Assembly: GCA_025963775.1 (NCBI GenBank)
Contig: JAOQAD010000032.1
Coordinates: 1 to 64,000 of the forward strand
Origin: Bacteroidota bacterium
GTDB lineage: Bacteria; Bacteroidota; Bacteroidia; 2-12-FULL-35-15
Direction of reading: 5' to 3'
Length of the DNA: 64,000 bases
Every line of letters starts with the position of its first letter. The first letter of the stretch is position 1. Shown in pieces: positions 27,632 to 39,229 of the stretch. The translations under genes were made by a program, and so were the position numbers. The notes below the pieces were generated by a model. It did no database searches and was not told the DNA's origin. It saw only the letters and a list, made by a program, of their open reading frames with translations.

Positions 27632-29755
27632 TTAAACCTTCACGCCGATAATAACCACATCATCTACCTGTTCGAGACCGCCCTTCCATTGGTCGAACCG
27701 CGCTTCAATAGCATTGCGCTGCTCCTGCACAGGAAGTGTGGAGATGGCTGTAACCAATTCTTTCAGCTGGTTGTATTTGAATTTCTTTCCTTTAGGCCCG
27801 CCGAACTGATCGGCATATCCATCGCTGTACAAATAAACGCAATCGCCTTTTTTCAGCTGGATGGTATGATTGGTATAATCGTCGACCTTGCCGCCGATAT
27901 TCACACCGATCGGGAATTTATCTGCTTTGATCTCTGTGAGTATGCCGTTGCTCACATAATACAATGAATTGAAAGCGCCTGCATATTCAAGCTCCAACGT
28001 TCTCCTGTTAAGAGAACAAAGCGAAAGGTCCATTCCGTCTTTCACACCTTTTCCTTCTTCCGACTGGCGAAGCGTTTTGGTAACGCCTGCATCGAGATGT
28101 TTTAAAATATCAGATGGCTTCAGAAGGTTCACTTCATTGATGGCCTGTGTGAGCAGGTTAAAGCCGACCACGCTCATGAGCGCACCGGGAACGCCATGCC
28201 CGGTGCAATCCACCGCAGCAAAGCATACCACATCGTTCTTCTGCTCGATCCAGTAAAAGTCGCCGCTGACAATGTCTTTCGGACGATAAAAAATAAAGCT
28301 GTCGGGAAGCATTTTGTTCCATGCATCTGCCGGTGGCAGGATCGATTCCTGGATGCGCTTTGCATAATTGATACTGTCTGTAATTTCTTTTTTCTGCTGG
28401 GTGATCTCCGTATTCCTGTGCTCGAGCAATTGGTTTGCCCTTTGTTTCAGCTTGGAACGGTTGTAGAACAGGGCCGCGAGGACAATCACCAATAAGATGA
28501 CAACAGCCAATACGATCATCCACAATTTATTTTTATTCAGTTCCAGCGCCTGGATCTGGCTGTCTTTGGTGAGCAGCTCGATCTCCTTTTGCTTTTTTTC
28601 GCTTTCATATTTTGTCTGCATCTCCGCCATTTCCTTAGCGCTGCCTTCTTTGAAAAGGCTGTCTTTCATATCACCATACAGTTGCAGGTAATTGTATGCG
28701 CTGCGATAATCATTCTGCTCGGAATATACTTTCGACATGGTCCCGTATATGACCTTCAGGCCTTCTTTCCTGTTGCTTTCCTTACACAATTCCAGTGCTT
28801 TTCCAAGGTATTCCATCCCTTCGGCACGTTTGCCCTGCTGCAGTAGTGAGTTTGCAATATTAATGTAACAGGTGGAGATGCCGCTCTTATCCCGGAGTTT
28901 CTGCTTTACTTCCAGGGCCTTGTACGTATACTCCAGCGATTTTTCATGATCCTTCCTCACATCGTAGATCATCCCAATGTTCATGTTACAGGTGGAGGCG
29001 CCCATTTCATCATTCAATGATGTGTAGATCGCAAGCGCCTTATTATATTGATCAAGGGCCATGGAATCATTTTTTTTATCCCAGTATGCATTGCCTATAT
29101 TGATATAGCTTCCGGCAACACCGGTCCTGTTCCCGAGCTTATCCCACAGCTGCAATGCCTTGTTGTGATAAAAAACGGTGAGCGTGTAATTGTTCTGCGA
29201 ATCATAAATATTACCGATGGCGCTGTAATTCTTTGCCATGCCATCCTCGTCCTTCATCTCTTCCCTTAACCTGAGCGATCGGAACTGGTAGCTGAGCGCA
29301 AGAGGCAGATCGCCTGTGGCACGGCAGATAAGGCCGATGTTGCCGTAGCATTTCGCAGCTCCGCCTTTATCGCCCATACCTGAAAAAATAGTGAGCGCTT
29401 TCTGAAAATTATCGCGGGCTGACATGTAATCACCGTGCTGCCAGAGGATCACGCCAATGTTGTTACAGGCGTTGGCTTCTCCTTTTTTAAAATGAATCTC
29501 CTCCGCAAGCTTCAATGCAGCGCGGGCCATTGCTTCCGCTTTGTCAGGCGCCTTTTGCAGATACGCACGGCTGAGGTCGTTCCGGAGATTTACCTCCAGG
29601 GTATCGATGGTGGTTTCCTTCAGTAAATTTTCAAGTGAATCTGTTTTCTTTTGCTGTGCAACAACAAGCGTATGCAGGAAAAGAAGCGCGGTACAAATGA
29701 AAGCCGGCTTCAGCTTAAAAATAAAATTGATCGGTATAAAAATAATTTTTCGCAT
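27632..29755 (-). CDS. TPR-SpoIIE (PP2C) membrane phosphatase
   Basis: TPR array + TM + 'AAVDCTGHGVPGALMSVVG...YSDGYADQFGG...QVDDVVIIGVKV'. Confidence 0.92.
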   Translation of the reverse strand: MRKIIFIPINFIFKLKPAFICTALLFLHTLVVAQQKKTDSLENLLKETTIDTLEVNLRNDLSRAYLQKAPDKAEAMARAALKLAEEIHFKKGEANACNNIGVILWQHGDYMSARDNFQKALTIFSGMGDKGGAAKCYGNIGLICRATGDLPLALSYQFRSLRLREEMKDEDGMAKNYSAIGNIYDSQNNYTLTVFYHNKALQLWDKLGNRTGVAGSYINIGNAYWDKKNDSMALDQYNKALAIYTSLNDEMGASTCNMNIGMIYDVRKDHEKSLEYTYKALEVKQKLRDKSGISTCYINIANSLLQQGKRAEGMEYLGKALELCKESNRKEGLKVIYGTMSKVYSEQNDYRSAYNYLQLYGDMKDSLFKEGSAKEMAEMQTKYESEKKQKEIELLTKDSQIQALELNKNKLWMIVLAVVILLVIVLAALFYNRSKLKQRANQLLEHRNTEITQQKKEITDSINYAKRIQESILPPADAWNKMLPDSFIFYRPKDIVSGDFYWIEQKNDVVCFAAVDCTGHGVPGALMSVVGFNLLTQAINEVNLLKPSDILKHLDAGVTKTLRQSEEGKGVKDGMDLSLCSLNRRTLELEYAGAFNSLYYVSNGILTEIKADKFPIGVNIGGKVDDYTNHTIQLKKGDCVYLYSDGYADQFGGPKGKKFKYNQLKELVTAISTLPVQEQRNAIEARFDQWKGGLEQVDDVVIIGVKV

Positions 29756-29763
29756 ATCGGTTG

Positions 29764-31998
29764 TTAAAAGCCAAGCTTAATTCCAATCACCAAGATATCA
29801 TCCACCTGTTCCACCTGTCCCTGCCAGCTTTCCAGCATCTCCTTTAATTTTTCGCCCTGCTGTTCTATTGGCAATCCCTGGATCTCCATCAACAGCTGGT
29901 GAAAGCGCTTCACCATGAATTTTTTTCCCAGCGGCCCGCCAAACTGGTCCGCATAGCCATCGGTGGTCATGTAAATGCTATCGTTGTTCTGAACCTTTAT
30001 TTCATGGTTCTGGAATTTTTTATCCTCGGTGAGCTTATGCCCGCCAATAGCTGATTTTGTCGGCTTGATCTCTTCGGACACATTGTCGCGGATAATGTAA
30101 AGCGATCTGTTGGCGCCGGCATATTCGAGAATTCCTTTTTTAAGGTCGATGGAGCACAAGGCTAAATCCATTCCATCATGTGTTTCATTATCTTCGAGGT
30201 CCTGCTTCAGCGATTGCCTTACACGCTCGTTCAGCAGGTCGAGGATCTCCGAAGGCTTTTCAATTCCTTTTTCATTCACGATCTCGTTCAGCAGCGTGTT
30301 GCCGATCATGCTCATGAATGCACCGGGAACTCCGTGTCCTGTGCAATCCACGCAGGCGATTATATTTTTATCGCCACGCTTTGCATACCAGTAGAAATCG
30401 CCGCTGACTACATTGCGGGGCTTAAAGAGCACGAATGAAGCTGGGAATGCAGCCCGGATCTCTTTTCTTACCGGGAGGATGGATTCCTGGATGCGCTTTG
30501 CATAGTTGATGCTGTCGGTGATCTCCTTGTTCTTGTGCTCGATCACACCTTTCTGCGCCAGCACTTCTTTGTTGAACTCCTGCAGCTGTATGTTCGCTTT
30601 CTTGCGCTGTGCGCTGCTCCTGAGGATGAAGCCGACAAGAAACAACAGCAGCACAATCCCGACAATGGAGCTGTAGCTGAGCAATTGCTGGCGCTTCAGC
30701 TTTTCATCTGCGAGTGTTTCCTTGTTCTTCTGCAAGAGCTCCTGCTCTTTCTGCTGCGATTCGAAACGATAGTTCAGCTCAAGCTCGGTCAGCTTTTTTG
30801 TGTTATCGGCATTGTAAACAGAATCGTTGAACTGCTTGTACAATTTAAAATTATCATAGGCTTTTTTATAATCATTCAGCGCTTCATAGGTTTTCGAGAT
30901 CCCGAGATGGATCTCGATCAGGTCTTCCCATGAATTGATCTCCTCTGCAATAGCCAGCGCTTTTGTATAATATTCAATCGCCTGCCGGTATTCTTTTAAT
31001 TCATAAAAGGAAGAGCCGATCGCACTGTAACAGATGGTAAGCCCCTGCTTATCGCCGATCTTTTCAAAAAGCAGGACAGCCCTGAACTGGTATTCGAGGG
31101 CTTTGTCATTGTTGCCCATATCGGCGTACACATTGCCGATATTGCCCAATGCGCCGGCATATAATTTCCGGTCACCTTTTTCAACGAGGCGCAACACCTG
31201 TTCATACGTTTCGATCGCCTTCTCATAGCGCTTTCCGTAGTAGTGGCTGTTGCCGATGTACATGTCGACCTCAATAAGCAGTGTTGTATCCTTTTGCTGC
31301 AGGGCAATCTGCTGCGAGCGTTTAAAATAATCCAGGGCGTATTCTTCATTCTTTGTTTCACTGTACGCAGAACCAATGTACAGCAGGATCTGGGAAATAT
31401 TTTTTTTATGCCCGAGCTTTTCTGCAAGGGCAAGCGCCTGCTGAAGCTTTGCAAGCCCTTTCGGCCTGTTACCCGTCTGGTTCAGCACCATACCGAGGCC
31501 CATCAGGTCTTCGCAGAGCAAACGGTCATCTTTTTCAAGGATGGCGAGCTCTGTTGCTTTTTCAAAAGCGGACATGGATTGCGGATAGCTGCCGCTTTCC
31601 ATGTGAAGGTTCCCGATGCTGGTGTAACAGTTCGAGAGTTCCGAGCGAACGTTGTAACGTTTCAGCACATCAACAGCACGCGTGAATTCCACCAGTGCAG
31701 AATCGTTGTAATCCTGTATGAAAAGATAATTTCCCCTTACATAATACATGATCCCGATCTTTGCGCTGTCGTTCATTTTCCTGGCGGTAGCCTCAGCCTG
31801 CCGGATATAGCCCAAAGCCTTTTCCGCATCTGTCCTTATCCAGACATTCACAAGTGCACGCTGCAGCACGAAGCGCTCATTATCATCCTTTGCCTTGCTG
31901 AGCTGCTGCTCCAGGCTGTCGGTCACCGACGCGAATTTTTCTGCGAAGGAAGAAGCGCAATAACAGGCAAAAAGAAAGAGAAGTATATATTTTTTCAC
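29764..31998 (-). CDS. TPR-SpoIIE (PP2C) membrane phosphatase
   Basis: TPR array + TM + 'ACVDCTGHGVPGAFMSMIG...TTDGYADQFGG...QVDDILVIGIKLGF'. Confidence 0.92.
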   Translation of the reverse strand: MKKYILLFLFACYCASSFAEKFASVTDSLEQQLSKAKDDNERFVLQRALVNVWIRTDAEKALGYIRQAEATARKMNDSAKIGIMYYVRGNYLFIQDYNDSALVEFTRAVDVLKRYNVRSELSNCYTSIGNLHMESGSYPQSMSAFEKATELAILEKDDRLLCEDLMGLGMVLNQTGNRPKGLAKLQQALALAEKLGHKKNISQILLYIGSAYSETKNEEYALDYFKRSQQIALQQKDTTLLIEVDMYIGNSHYYGKRYEKAIETYEQVLRLVEKGDRKLYAGALGNIGNVYADMGNNDKALEYQFRAVLLFEKIGDKQGLTICYSAIGSSFYELKEYRQAIEYYTKALAIAEEINSWEDLIEIHLGISKTYEALNDYKKAYDNFKLYKQFNDSVYNADNTKKLTELELNYRFESQQKEQELLQKNKETLADEKLKRQQLLSYSSIVGIVLLLFLVGFILRSSAQRKKANIQLQEFNKEVLAQKGVIEHKNKEITDSINYAKRIQESILPVRKEIRAAFPASFVLFKPRNVVSGDFYWYAKRGDKNIIACVDCTGHGVPGAFMSMIGNTLLNEIVNEKGIEKPSEILDLLNERVRQSLKQDLEDNETHDGMDLALCSIDLKKGILEYAGANRSLYIIRDNVSEEIKPTKSAIGGHKLTEDKKFQNHEIKVQNNDSIYMTTDGYADQFGGPLGKKFMVKRFHQLLMEIQGLPIEQQGEKLKEMLESWQGQVEQVDDILVIGIKLGF

Positions 31999-32030
31999 AA
32001 TGTTCCGGTGTTCAGTGATTTTTTTGAATG

Positions 32031-34172
32031 CTATACGCGAATGCCCACTACCAGGATATCATCCACCTGCTCAAGGCCTGTTCTCCATGCTTCTATTGTT
32101 GCATCGAGGATCGCTTTCTGTTCCTCCATCGGTTTTGTATGGTGCTCCAGCAACAATTCCTGCAGTTTTTTGTATTTGAATTTTTTTCCTTTCGGGCCTC
32201 CGAACTGATCGGCATAGCCATCGGTGAACATATAGATCACATCGCCTTTGCGAAGCCCCAGCGTTTGTTTGCTGAATGGCTTCTGCTCTCCGTGATACAT
32301 TCCCACAGGCATTTTATCGGCGGCAAATTCCTTCAGCTCGTTGTTCCTGATCAGCCAGAGCGGGTTGTTTGCGCAGGAAAAGCGCAGCCACATGCCCTTG
32401 AAATCAAAGACGCAGAGTGTTGCATCCATACCGTCCCTGCCTTCTTCATTCGAGCCGAAAGGGTTGAGCGAGCTGATGATCTGTGTCCGCACATGATCGA
32501 GTACGAGCTCCGGCGATTGCAATTTCTTTTCAATCACTGCCTGGTTTAAAAATGAAATATTGAGCAGGCTCATGAATGCCCCGGGAACGCCATGCCCTGT
32601 ACAATCTGCAACAGCAAGGCAGAATGATTCTTTTTCACCTGTTTCCGATTTCATTGCAGTGGCCCAGTAAAAATCGCCGCTGACAATGTCTTTCGGTTTG
32701 TTCAGTACAAAATATTCCGGGAGATGCTGTTGCAGTAAACTATCCGATGCGAGCAGAGCACGCTGGATCCTTCGTGCATAAAAAATGGAATCGGTGATCT
32801 CCTTGCTTTTTTCTTCAACGAGGTCGCGCTGCAATTCCACTTCTTTTTTCTGGGCGGAAATAATTTCGTTGGAACGGTGCTTCTGGCGATAGCTCCGGAA
32901 AATAAAAACAGCCAGTACGGAAACAAGCAGGAAGCCGACCGCAAAAAAGATCTTCTGCATGTTCTGCTGCCTTACCTGTAGCTCTGTCTTCTCCAGTGTT
33001 TCCTTCTGAAGCGCATTGTCTTTGTTAAGGCTGGCGATCTGCATTTTCTTCTTCTCATCTTCATATTTCGCCGCCATCTCGGTTACCTGCAGGCTGTTCT
33101 CAGAAGTAAGAATGGAATCTTTTGTTTTGAACAGCAGCTGCTGCATGTTGAATGCCTTCACATAATTTCCCTGCGCTGCATAACATAACGCGATCTTTTC
33201 ATACACGCTTACAAGATCGATCTGTGAACCTGTTTCCTTTGAGAGCGCAAGGCTTTTTTCAAGATAGGAAAGTGCAAGCGGATAATTTTTCTTTTCATAA
33301 TACACCATTCCCATTCCATCGTAGGAGATCGCCTGGCTCATCTTGTCCTCGTTAGGCCCTGAATATGAAAGTGCTTTTTTGTAAAACTCCAGCGCTTCAT
33401 CATACCGCCCTTTTTTCGAAAGGATGATCCCGGTATTGTTCAATGTGCTTGACAAGCCGCGCGGGTAGTTGATCGACTCTTTCATCGCGATCGACATTTT
33501 GTAATAGGCGAGCGCTTCGTCCAGCTTCTCCTGCAGGTCGAGCACGGTGCCAATGTTATTGTATGCTGAGGAAATACCAACCGAATCTTTATTGGCACTG
33601 AACATCTCCAGGCTTTTGCGGTAATACCGCATGGATTCGCTGTAGCTGTGCATGTCCTTGTAAATGCCCGCCAGTCCGCTGTAAACGCTCGGCAATGTTT
33701 TTTTATCCTTCAGCTCTTCCAGCAACCGCAATGATTCGAGGTATTCTTTTGCAGCCTGTTCATATTTCGCAGTGAAATAATAGATGAGCCCGATGTTGAA
33801 ATGCGCCTTTGCGATCGCCGATTTATTGTTGTTCAGCTTTTGCAGGATCTGCAGGCTTTTCTGGTAGTTAACCAGGCTATTCTCAAAATCCCGCTTGTAG
33901 CCGTACACCGTGCCTAAAGCAGCATAGGCATCGGAAACAAGCAATTGGTTTTTATTCGTTCCGTATTTCTTCAGATCGGTTTCCGCAAAGTACTTAGCCG
34001 AATCGAGATCGATGGAAAGATATTCGTAGGCAAGCTCGTACCAGGCATGCATCTTCAGGGTATCATGCGCGGGAGATGCGATGATCCTCTTGAGGCTGTC
34101 GATCACCGGCGATTGTGCCGCAAGGAAAAGCGGCAGGCTGAATAAAAAGAAAAAGATGATCCTGTTTTTCAT
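32031..34172 (-). CDS. TPR-SpoIIE (PP2C) membrane phosphatase
   Basis: TPR array + TM + 'AVADCTGHGVPGAFMSLLN...FTDGYADQFGG...QVDDILVVGIRV'. Confidence 0.92.
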   Translation of the reverse strand: MKNRIIFFFLFSLPLFLAAQSPVIDSLKRIIASPAHDTLKMHAWYELAYEYLSIDLDSAKYFAETDLKKYGTNKNQLLVSDAYAALGTVYGYKRDFENSLVNYQKSLQILQKLNNNKSAIAKAHFNIGLIYYFTAKYEQAAKEYLESLRLLEELKDKKTLPSVYSGLAGIYKDMHSYSESMRYYRKSLEMFSANKDSVGISSAYNNIGTVLDLQEKLDEALAYYKMSIAMKESINYPRGLSSTLNNTGIILSKKGRYDEALEFYKKALSYSGPNEDKMSQAISYDGMGMVYYEKKNYPLALSYLEKSLALSKETGSQIDLVSVYEKIALCYAAQGNYVKAFNMQQLLFKTKDSILTSENSLQVTEMAAKYEDEKKKMQIASLNKDNALQKETLEKTELQVRQQNMQKIFFAVGFLLVSVLAVFIFRSYRQKHRSNEIISAQKKEVELQRDLVEEKSKEITDSIFYARRIQRALLASDSLLQQHLPEYFVLNKPKDIVSGDFYWATAMKSETGEKESFCLAVADCTGHGVPGAFMSLLNISFLNQAVIEKKLQSPELVLDHVRTQIISSLNPFGSNEEGRDGMDATLCVFDFKGMWLRFSCANNPLWLIRNNELKEFAADKMPVGMYHGEQKPFSKQTLGLRKGDVIYMFTDGYADQFGGPKGKKFKYKKLQELLLEHHTKPMEEQKAILDATIEAWRTGLEQVDDILVVGIRV

Positions 34173-34184
34173 TTGTTTTATTTA

Positions 34185-37100
34185 TCAGATCCGGATGCCG
34201 ATCACGAGCATATCATCCACCTGTTCGAGCTCACCCTGCCAGTCTTCATTGGTTTTGCGGAGTAATTCCTTTTGTTCCGCCATTGGTTTTTCATGAATGC
34301 TGAGCAGCAATTCCTGGAACTGTTTGTATTTGAATTTTTTCCCTTTCGGCCCGCCGAACTGGTCTGCAAAGCCATCTGTGAAAATGTAAATGCAGTCGCC
34401 CGGCTGGATCTCCCATTCGTGATTGGTGAAGCGCTGCAGCTCTTCTCCCACAAATGCACCGATCGGGAATTTATCGCCGTTGATCTCGATCACCTGTCCT
34501 TTGCGGATGAGCCACAAAGGATTGTTGGCGCCGGCAAACTCCATGGTCGATTTTTTGTAATTGATCGCGCAGAGGGCAATGTCCATTCCATCGCGCACGG
34601 TTGCTTCTTCCGGGTCCTGGTTCAGTTTTTTCGAAAGCTGGGTGTTCGTTTCATTCAGGATCAGCGCGGGTTTCGCAAGCCCGAGCACGTTTACTGTCTG
34701 CGTAAGAATGTTGTGCGCAACAATGCTCATGAATGCTCCCGGCACGCCATGCCCCGTACAATCAACTGCAGCGATAAGCGTTTGCGGGCCCCATTGCTCG
34801 AGCCAGTAGAAATCGCCGCTGACAATATCCTTCGGTTTGTAGAACACGAATGACTCCGGCAACAGTTGCTTTATGTTTGAATCCGAAGGCAGGATCGCTT
34901 CCTGGATACGCTTAGCATAGTGGATGCTGTCGGTGATGTCCTTGTTCTTTTCATCGATCTCGGAATACGCGATCTGCAATTTTTCTTTTTCCTCCAATAG
35001 CTCTTTTGTCCTGATCGCCACTTCCTCCTTGAGGCGGCGCCTGCTTCGCTGCAGGTTCTGCTCACGCACTTTGATGAAGGCATAGATCAGCGACACGCCG
35101 ATGATGATCGAGATAATGTAGAACCATGGCCGCTTCCAGAAGGGCGGGACAATTTCAAATGAATAGGTTACAGGCTGCTCGTTCCACACGCCGTCGTTGT
35201 TGCAGGCCTTGAGCAGGAAAGTATATTTTCCGGGAGGAAGGTTGGAATACGTTGTGCTGAGCTCTTTGCCTTCCGGCAGCCAGTCTTTATCAAAGCCCTG
35301 CAGCATGAACCTGTATCGCACCTTTTCCGGGATGGTTTGCGACACGCCAACAAAATCGAAGGTGATGTGGTTTTTATCATAAGGCAGTATGAGATTTACA
35401 GGCAGGCCATTTCGCGAACTGTCGGAATACTTGCTGAAATTGACCGATTCGAGGAAGAGGCGGATGTTGGTGATCTGCGTTTGCGGTGCTGTTTTGTTTT
35501 TCTGCTCGAAATCGGGATTGTATATAGTAACGCCGTCGATGGTGCCGATCCAGAGCTTTCCATCCACATTACGGTAAAAAGCGTTCTGGTTACATTCGAG
35601 CCCGATGAAGCCTTCTTCCTTTCCGTAATGCTTCAGCTTCACTTCCTTCTGGTTCACATACATGTTGATGTCGAGCCTGTCGATCCCGTTGTTGGTGCCG
35701 ATCCAGAGGTAGCCATTATCATCCGCATTCACATAATACACCGTGTTGGAGCTTAACCCGTTAAGCTCGTTGATGGTGATGAATTTTTTTCCGTTGTACA
35801 CAGCCACACCAAGATCGGTGCTGATCCAGGTGTAACCAAGGTGATCGCGCACAAGGTTGCGGATCCTCGGAAAGCCTTCAGGGCGCGTGATCGAGGTGAA
35901 TTTTTTTCCATCGTACTTTGTGATCTTATCCGCCGAGCCAAACCAGAGGTCACCGAAATTATCCTCGTAAATTGCATTCACGCCCTGGTTCGAAAGCCCG
36001 TCTTTCACGCTGAACTGCGTAAATGTTTTTCCATCGTACATGTCCACGCCGTTCTCATTCGCGATCCACACATTTCCTTTCCTGTCGGTGAGCATCGCGG
36101 GAATGCGGATGCCATGCAAGCCTTCCTTAAAATGATAATTCGTGAATTTTTTCCCGTCGAACACGCTGAGGCCTGAGGCTGATGTGCCGAACCAGATGTT
36201 GCCTTTTTTATCTTCCGTGATCGACCAGACGTTGTTGTACATCAGTCCATCCTTCTGGCTGTAATTGGTAAATATGGCCGTGTCGGTTTTTTTGCTTTCG
36301 TTGTAATTGAATTTGGAAACACCGCCGCCCCAGGTACCGATCCAGAAATTATCCTTGCTGTCCTTGAAGATGGACATTACCGTATTGTTCACTAGGCCGT
36401 GGTTCTCGTTAAAGTTGATGAAGAGGTCGTTCCTGTATTTGCTTACGCCGCCTGCAAAGGAGCCGAACCACATATTTCCTTCACGGTCCTGCGTGATCGC
36501 ATCCACGAGGTTGCCGCAAAGGCCGTTGGCCTTGGTGATACTGCGGGTTTTGCCGTAGGTGATCTTCAGCACGCCTTTCGCCGTTCCGGCCCATACATTG
36601 CCCAGCGAATCCTTGAACAGTTTATAAACCGTTTCGGAAAACTGCTTGTCGCTGATGATCTTAAACGATTGCGTTCCGGTGTATGCCTTTGAAGGATCGT
36701 ACTCATGAATGCCGCGGTAGCTGCTTACCCACACTTTGTCGTCGTTGATGAGGATGTCGCGGATGCGCAGGTCGGACAATCCATCCTTCATCGTAAAATG
36801 CTTCATGGTTTTGCCGTCGTAGCAGAACACACCGTTAAGCATTGTCGCGATCCATGTATTGCCGAGCTTGTCCTGCCTGATGGACCATACCTGGAAGCTG
36901 CCAAGCGAATCGTTCCGCGGAAAGTTTTTGAATTTTTTGCCATCGTAGAGCACAATCCCCGAGCTGGTCCCGATCCAGGTGTTGCCATCGCTATGCTTAA
37001 AAAAGCAGTAAATGCCGGTTTCCCGGATAAGCGAATCCTTGAACTGGTAGATCTTCTTGTTGTAAAAGCGGCTGAGCCCTTTCGTGGTGCCGATCCAGAT

Positions 37101-37376
37101 GTTGAGCGAATCATACTCGAAAATGGAGAATACGCGGTTGTTATTGAGGCCGTCGCGGGTGCTGTAATTGGAAAAATGCAGGCCGTCGAAACAGCTGACG
37201 CCGCCGCCGTTGGTGGCAAACCACATGTTCCCGTTATGATCCTGCAGCAGGTCGATGATCTGGGATTGAGGCAGCCCGTCCTCTATGGAATAATTCTTAA
37301 AATTGAGCAATTGGGCATTCGCGGCTACGCAAATGCAAAAGAGGAAAACGGATATGTACGATCTCTTAAAGGGCAC
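34185..37376 (-). CDS. Two-component-regulator-propeller + Y_Y_Y domain + TM + SpoIIE phosphatase sensor protein
   Basis: Many 'DGL....V..I..D..GN.W.GT..G.S..D' propeller blades, Y_Y_Y 'LPPGKYTFLLKACNNDGVWNE', SpoIIE 'AAVDCTGHGVPGAFMSIVA'. Confidence 0.93.
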   Translation of the reverse strand: MPFKRSYISVFLFCICVAANAQLLNFKNYSIEDGLPQSQIIDLLQDHNGNMWFATNGGGVSCFDGLHFSNYSTRDGLNNNRVFSIFEYDSLNIWIGTTKGLSRFYNKKIYQFKDSLIRETGIYCFFKHSDGNTWIGTSSGIVLYDGKKFKNFPRNDSLGSFQVWSIRQDKLGNTWIATMLNGVFCYDGKTMKHFTMKDGLSDLRIRDILINDDKVWVSSYRGIHEYDPSKAYTGTQSFKIISDKQFSETVYKLFKDSLGNVWAGTAKGVLKITYGKTRSITKANGLCGNLVDAITQDREGNMWFGSFAGGVSKYRNDLFINFNENHGLVNNTVMSIFKDSKDNFWIGTWGGGVSKFNYNESKKTDTAIFTNYSQKDGLMYNNVWSITEDKKGNIWFGTSASGLSVFDGKKFTNYHFKEGLHGIRIPAMLTDRKGNVWIANENGVDMYDGKTFTQFSVKDGLSNQGVNAIYEDNFGDLWFGSADKITKYDGKKFTSITRPEGFPRIRNLVRDHLGYTWISTDLGVAVYNGKKFITINELNGLSSNTVYYVNADDNGYLWIGTNNGIDRLDINMYVNQKEVKLKHYGKEEGFIGLECNQNAFYRNVDGKLWIGTIDGVTIYNPDFEQKNKTAPQTQITNIRLFLESVNFSKYSDSSRNGLPVNLILPYDKNHITFDFVGVSQTIPEKVRYRFMLQGFDKDWLPEGKELSTTYSNLPPGKYTFLLKACNNDGVWNEQPVTYSFEIVPPFWKRPWFYIISIIIGVSLIYAFIKVREQNLQRSRRRLKEEVAIRTKELLEEKEKLQIAYSEIDEKNKDITDSIHYAKRIQEAILPSDSNIKQLLPESFVFYKPKDIVSGDFYWLEQWGPQTLIAAVDCTGHGVPGAFMSIVAHNILTQTVNVLGLAKPALILNETNTQLSKKLNQDPEEATVRDGMDIALCAINYKKSTMEFAGANNPLWLIRKGQVIEINGDKFPIGAFVGEELQRFTNHEWEIQPGDCIYIFTDGFADQFGGPKGKKFKYKQFQELLLSIHEKPMAEQKELLRKTNEDWQGELEQVDDMLVIGIRI

Positions 37377-37467
37377 AAATGGTTATCGGGTGTAAAACAT
37401 CTCTAAAATAAAGGAAAAAAACCATATAATACAAACTATATTTTACAAAAAACTGCTTAAAAAACCG

Positions 37468-37475
37468 TACTTTTG
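37468..37475 (+). promoter_or_regulatory. Bacteroidetes -7 promoter box TACTTTTG upstream of the ABC-F gene
   Basis: TAnnTTTG match 23 nt before ATG at 37498. Confidence 0.4.
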
Positions 37476-37491
37476 CAGCCTTAAATTTTGA

Positions 37492-39132
<1,641 letters not shown>

Positions 39133-39198
39133 AATTTACCGCCCTTCGACTTCGCTCAGGATAAACTCCAGCGCAAAGTTCGCAAAGACTATTATGAA

Positions 39199-39224
39199 AA
39201 CGCTGCATTCCTGCAGCGTTTTTT
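39199..39224 (+). terminator. Rho-independent terminator after the ABC-F gene
   Basis: AACGCTGCA-ttcc-TGCAGCGTT followed by TTTTATTT. Confidence 0.8.
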
Positions 39225-39229
39225 ATTTC

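Noticed and set aside
31243-32208. 321-aa plus-strand ORF
   Set aside because: Antisense to two well-supported TPR-SpoIIE genes and spans their junction; low-complexity Leu/Cys/Phe antisense composition.
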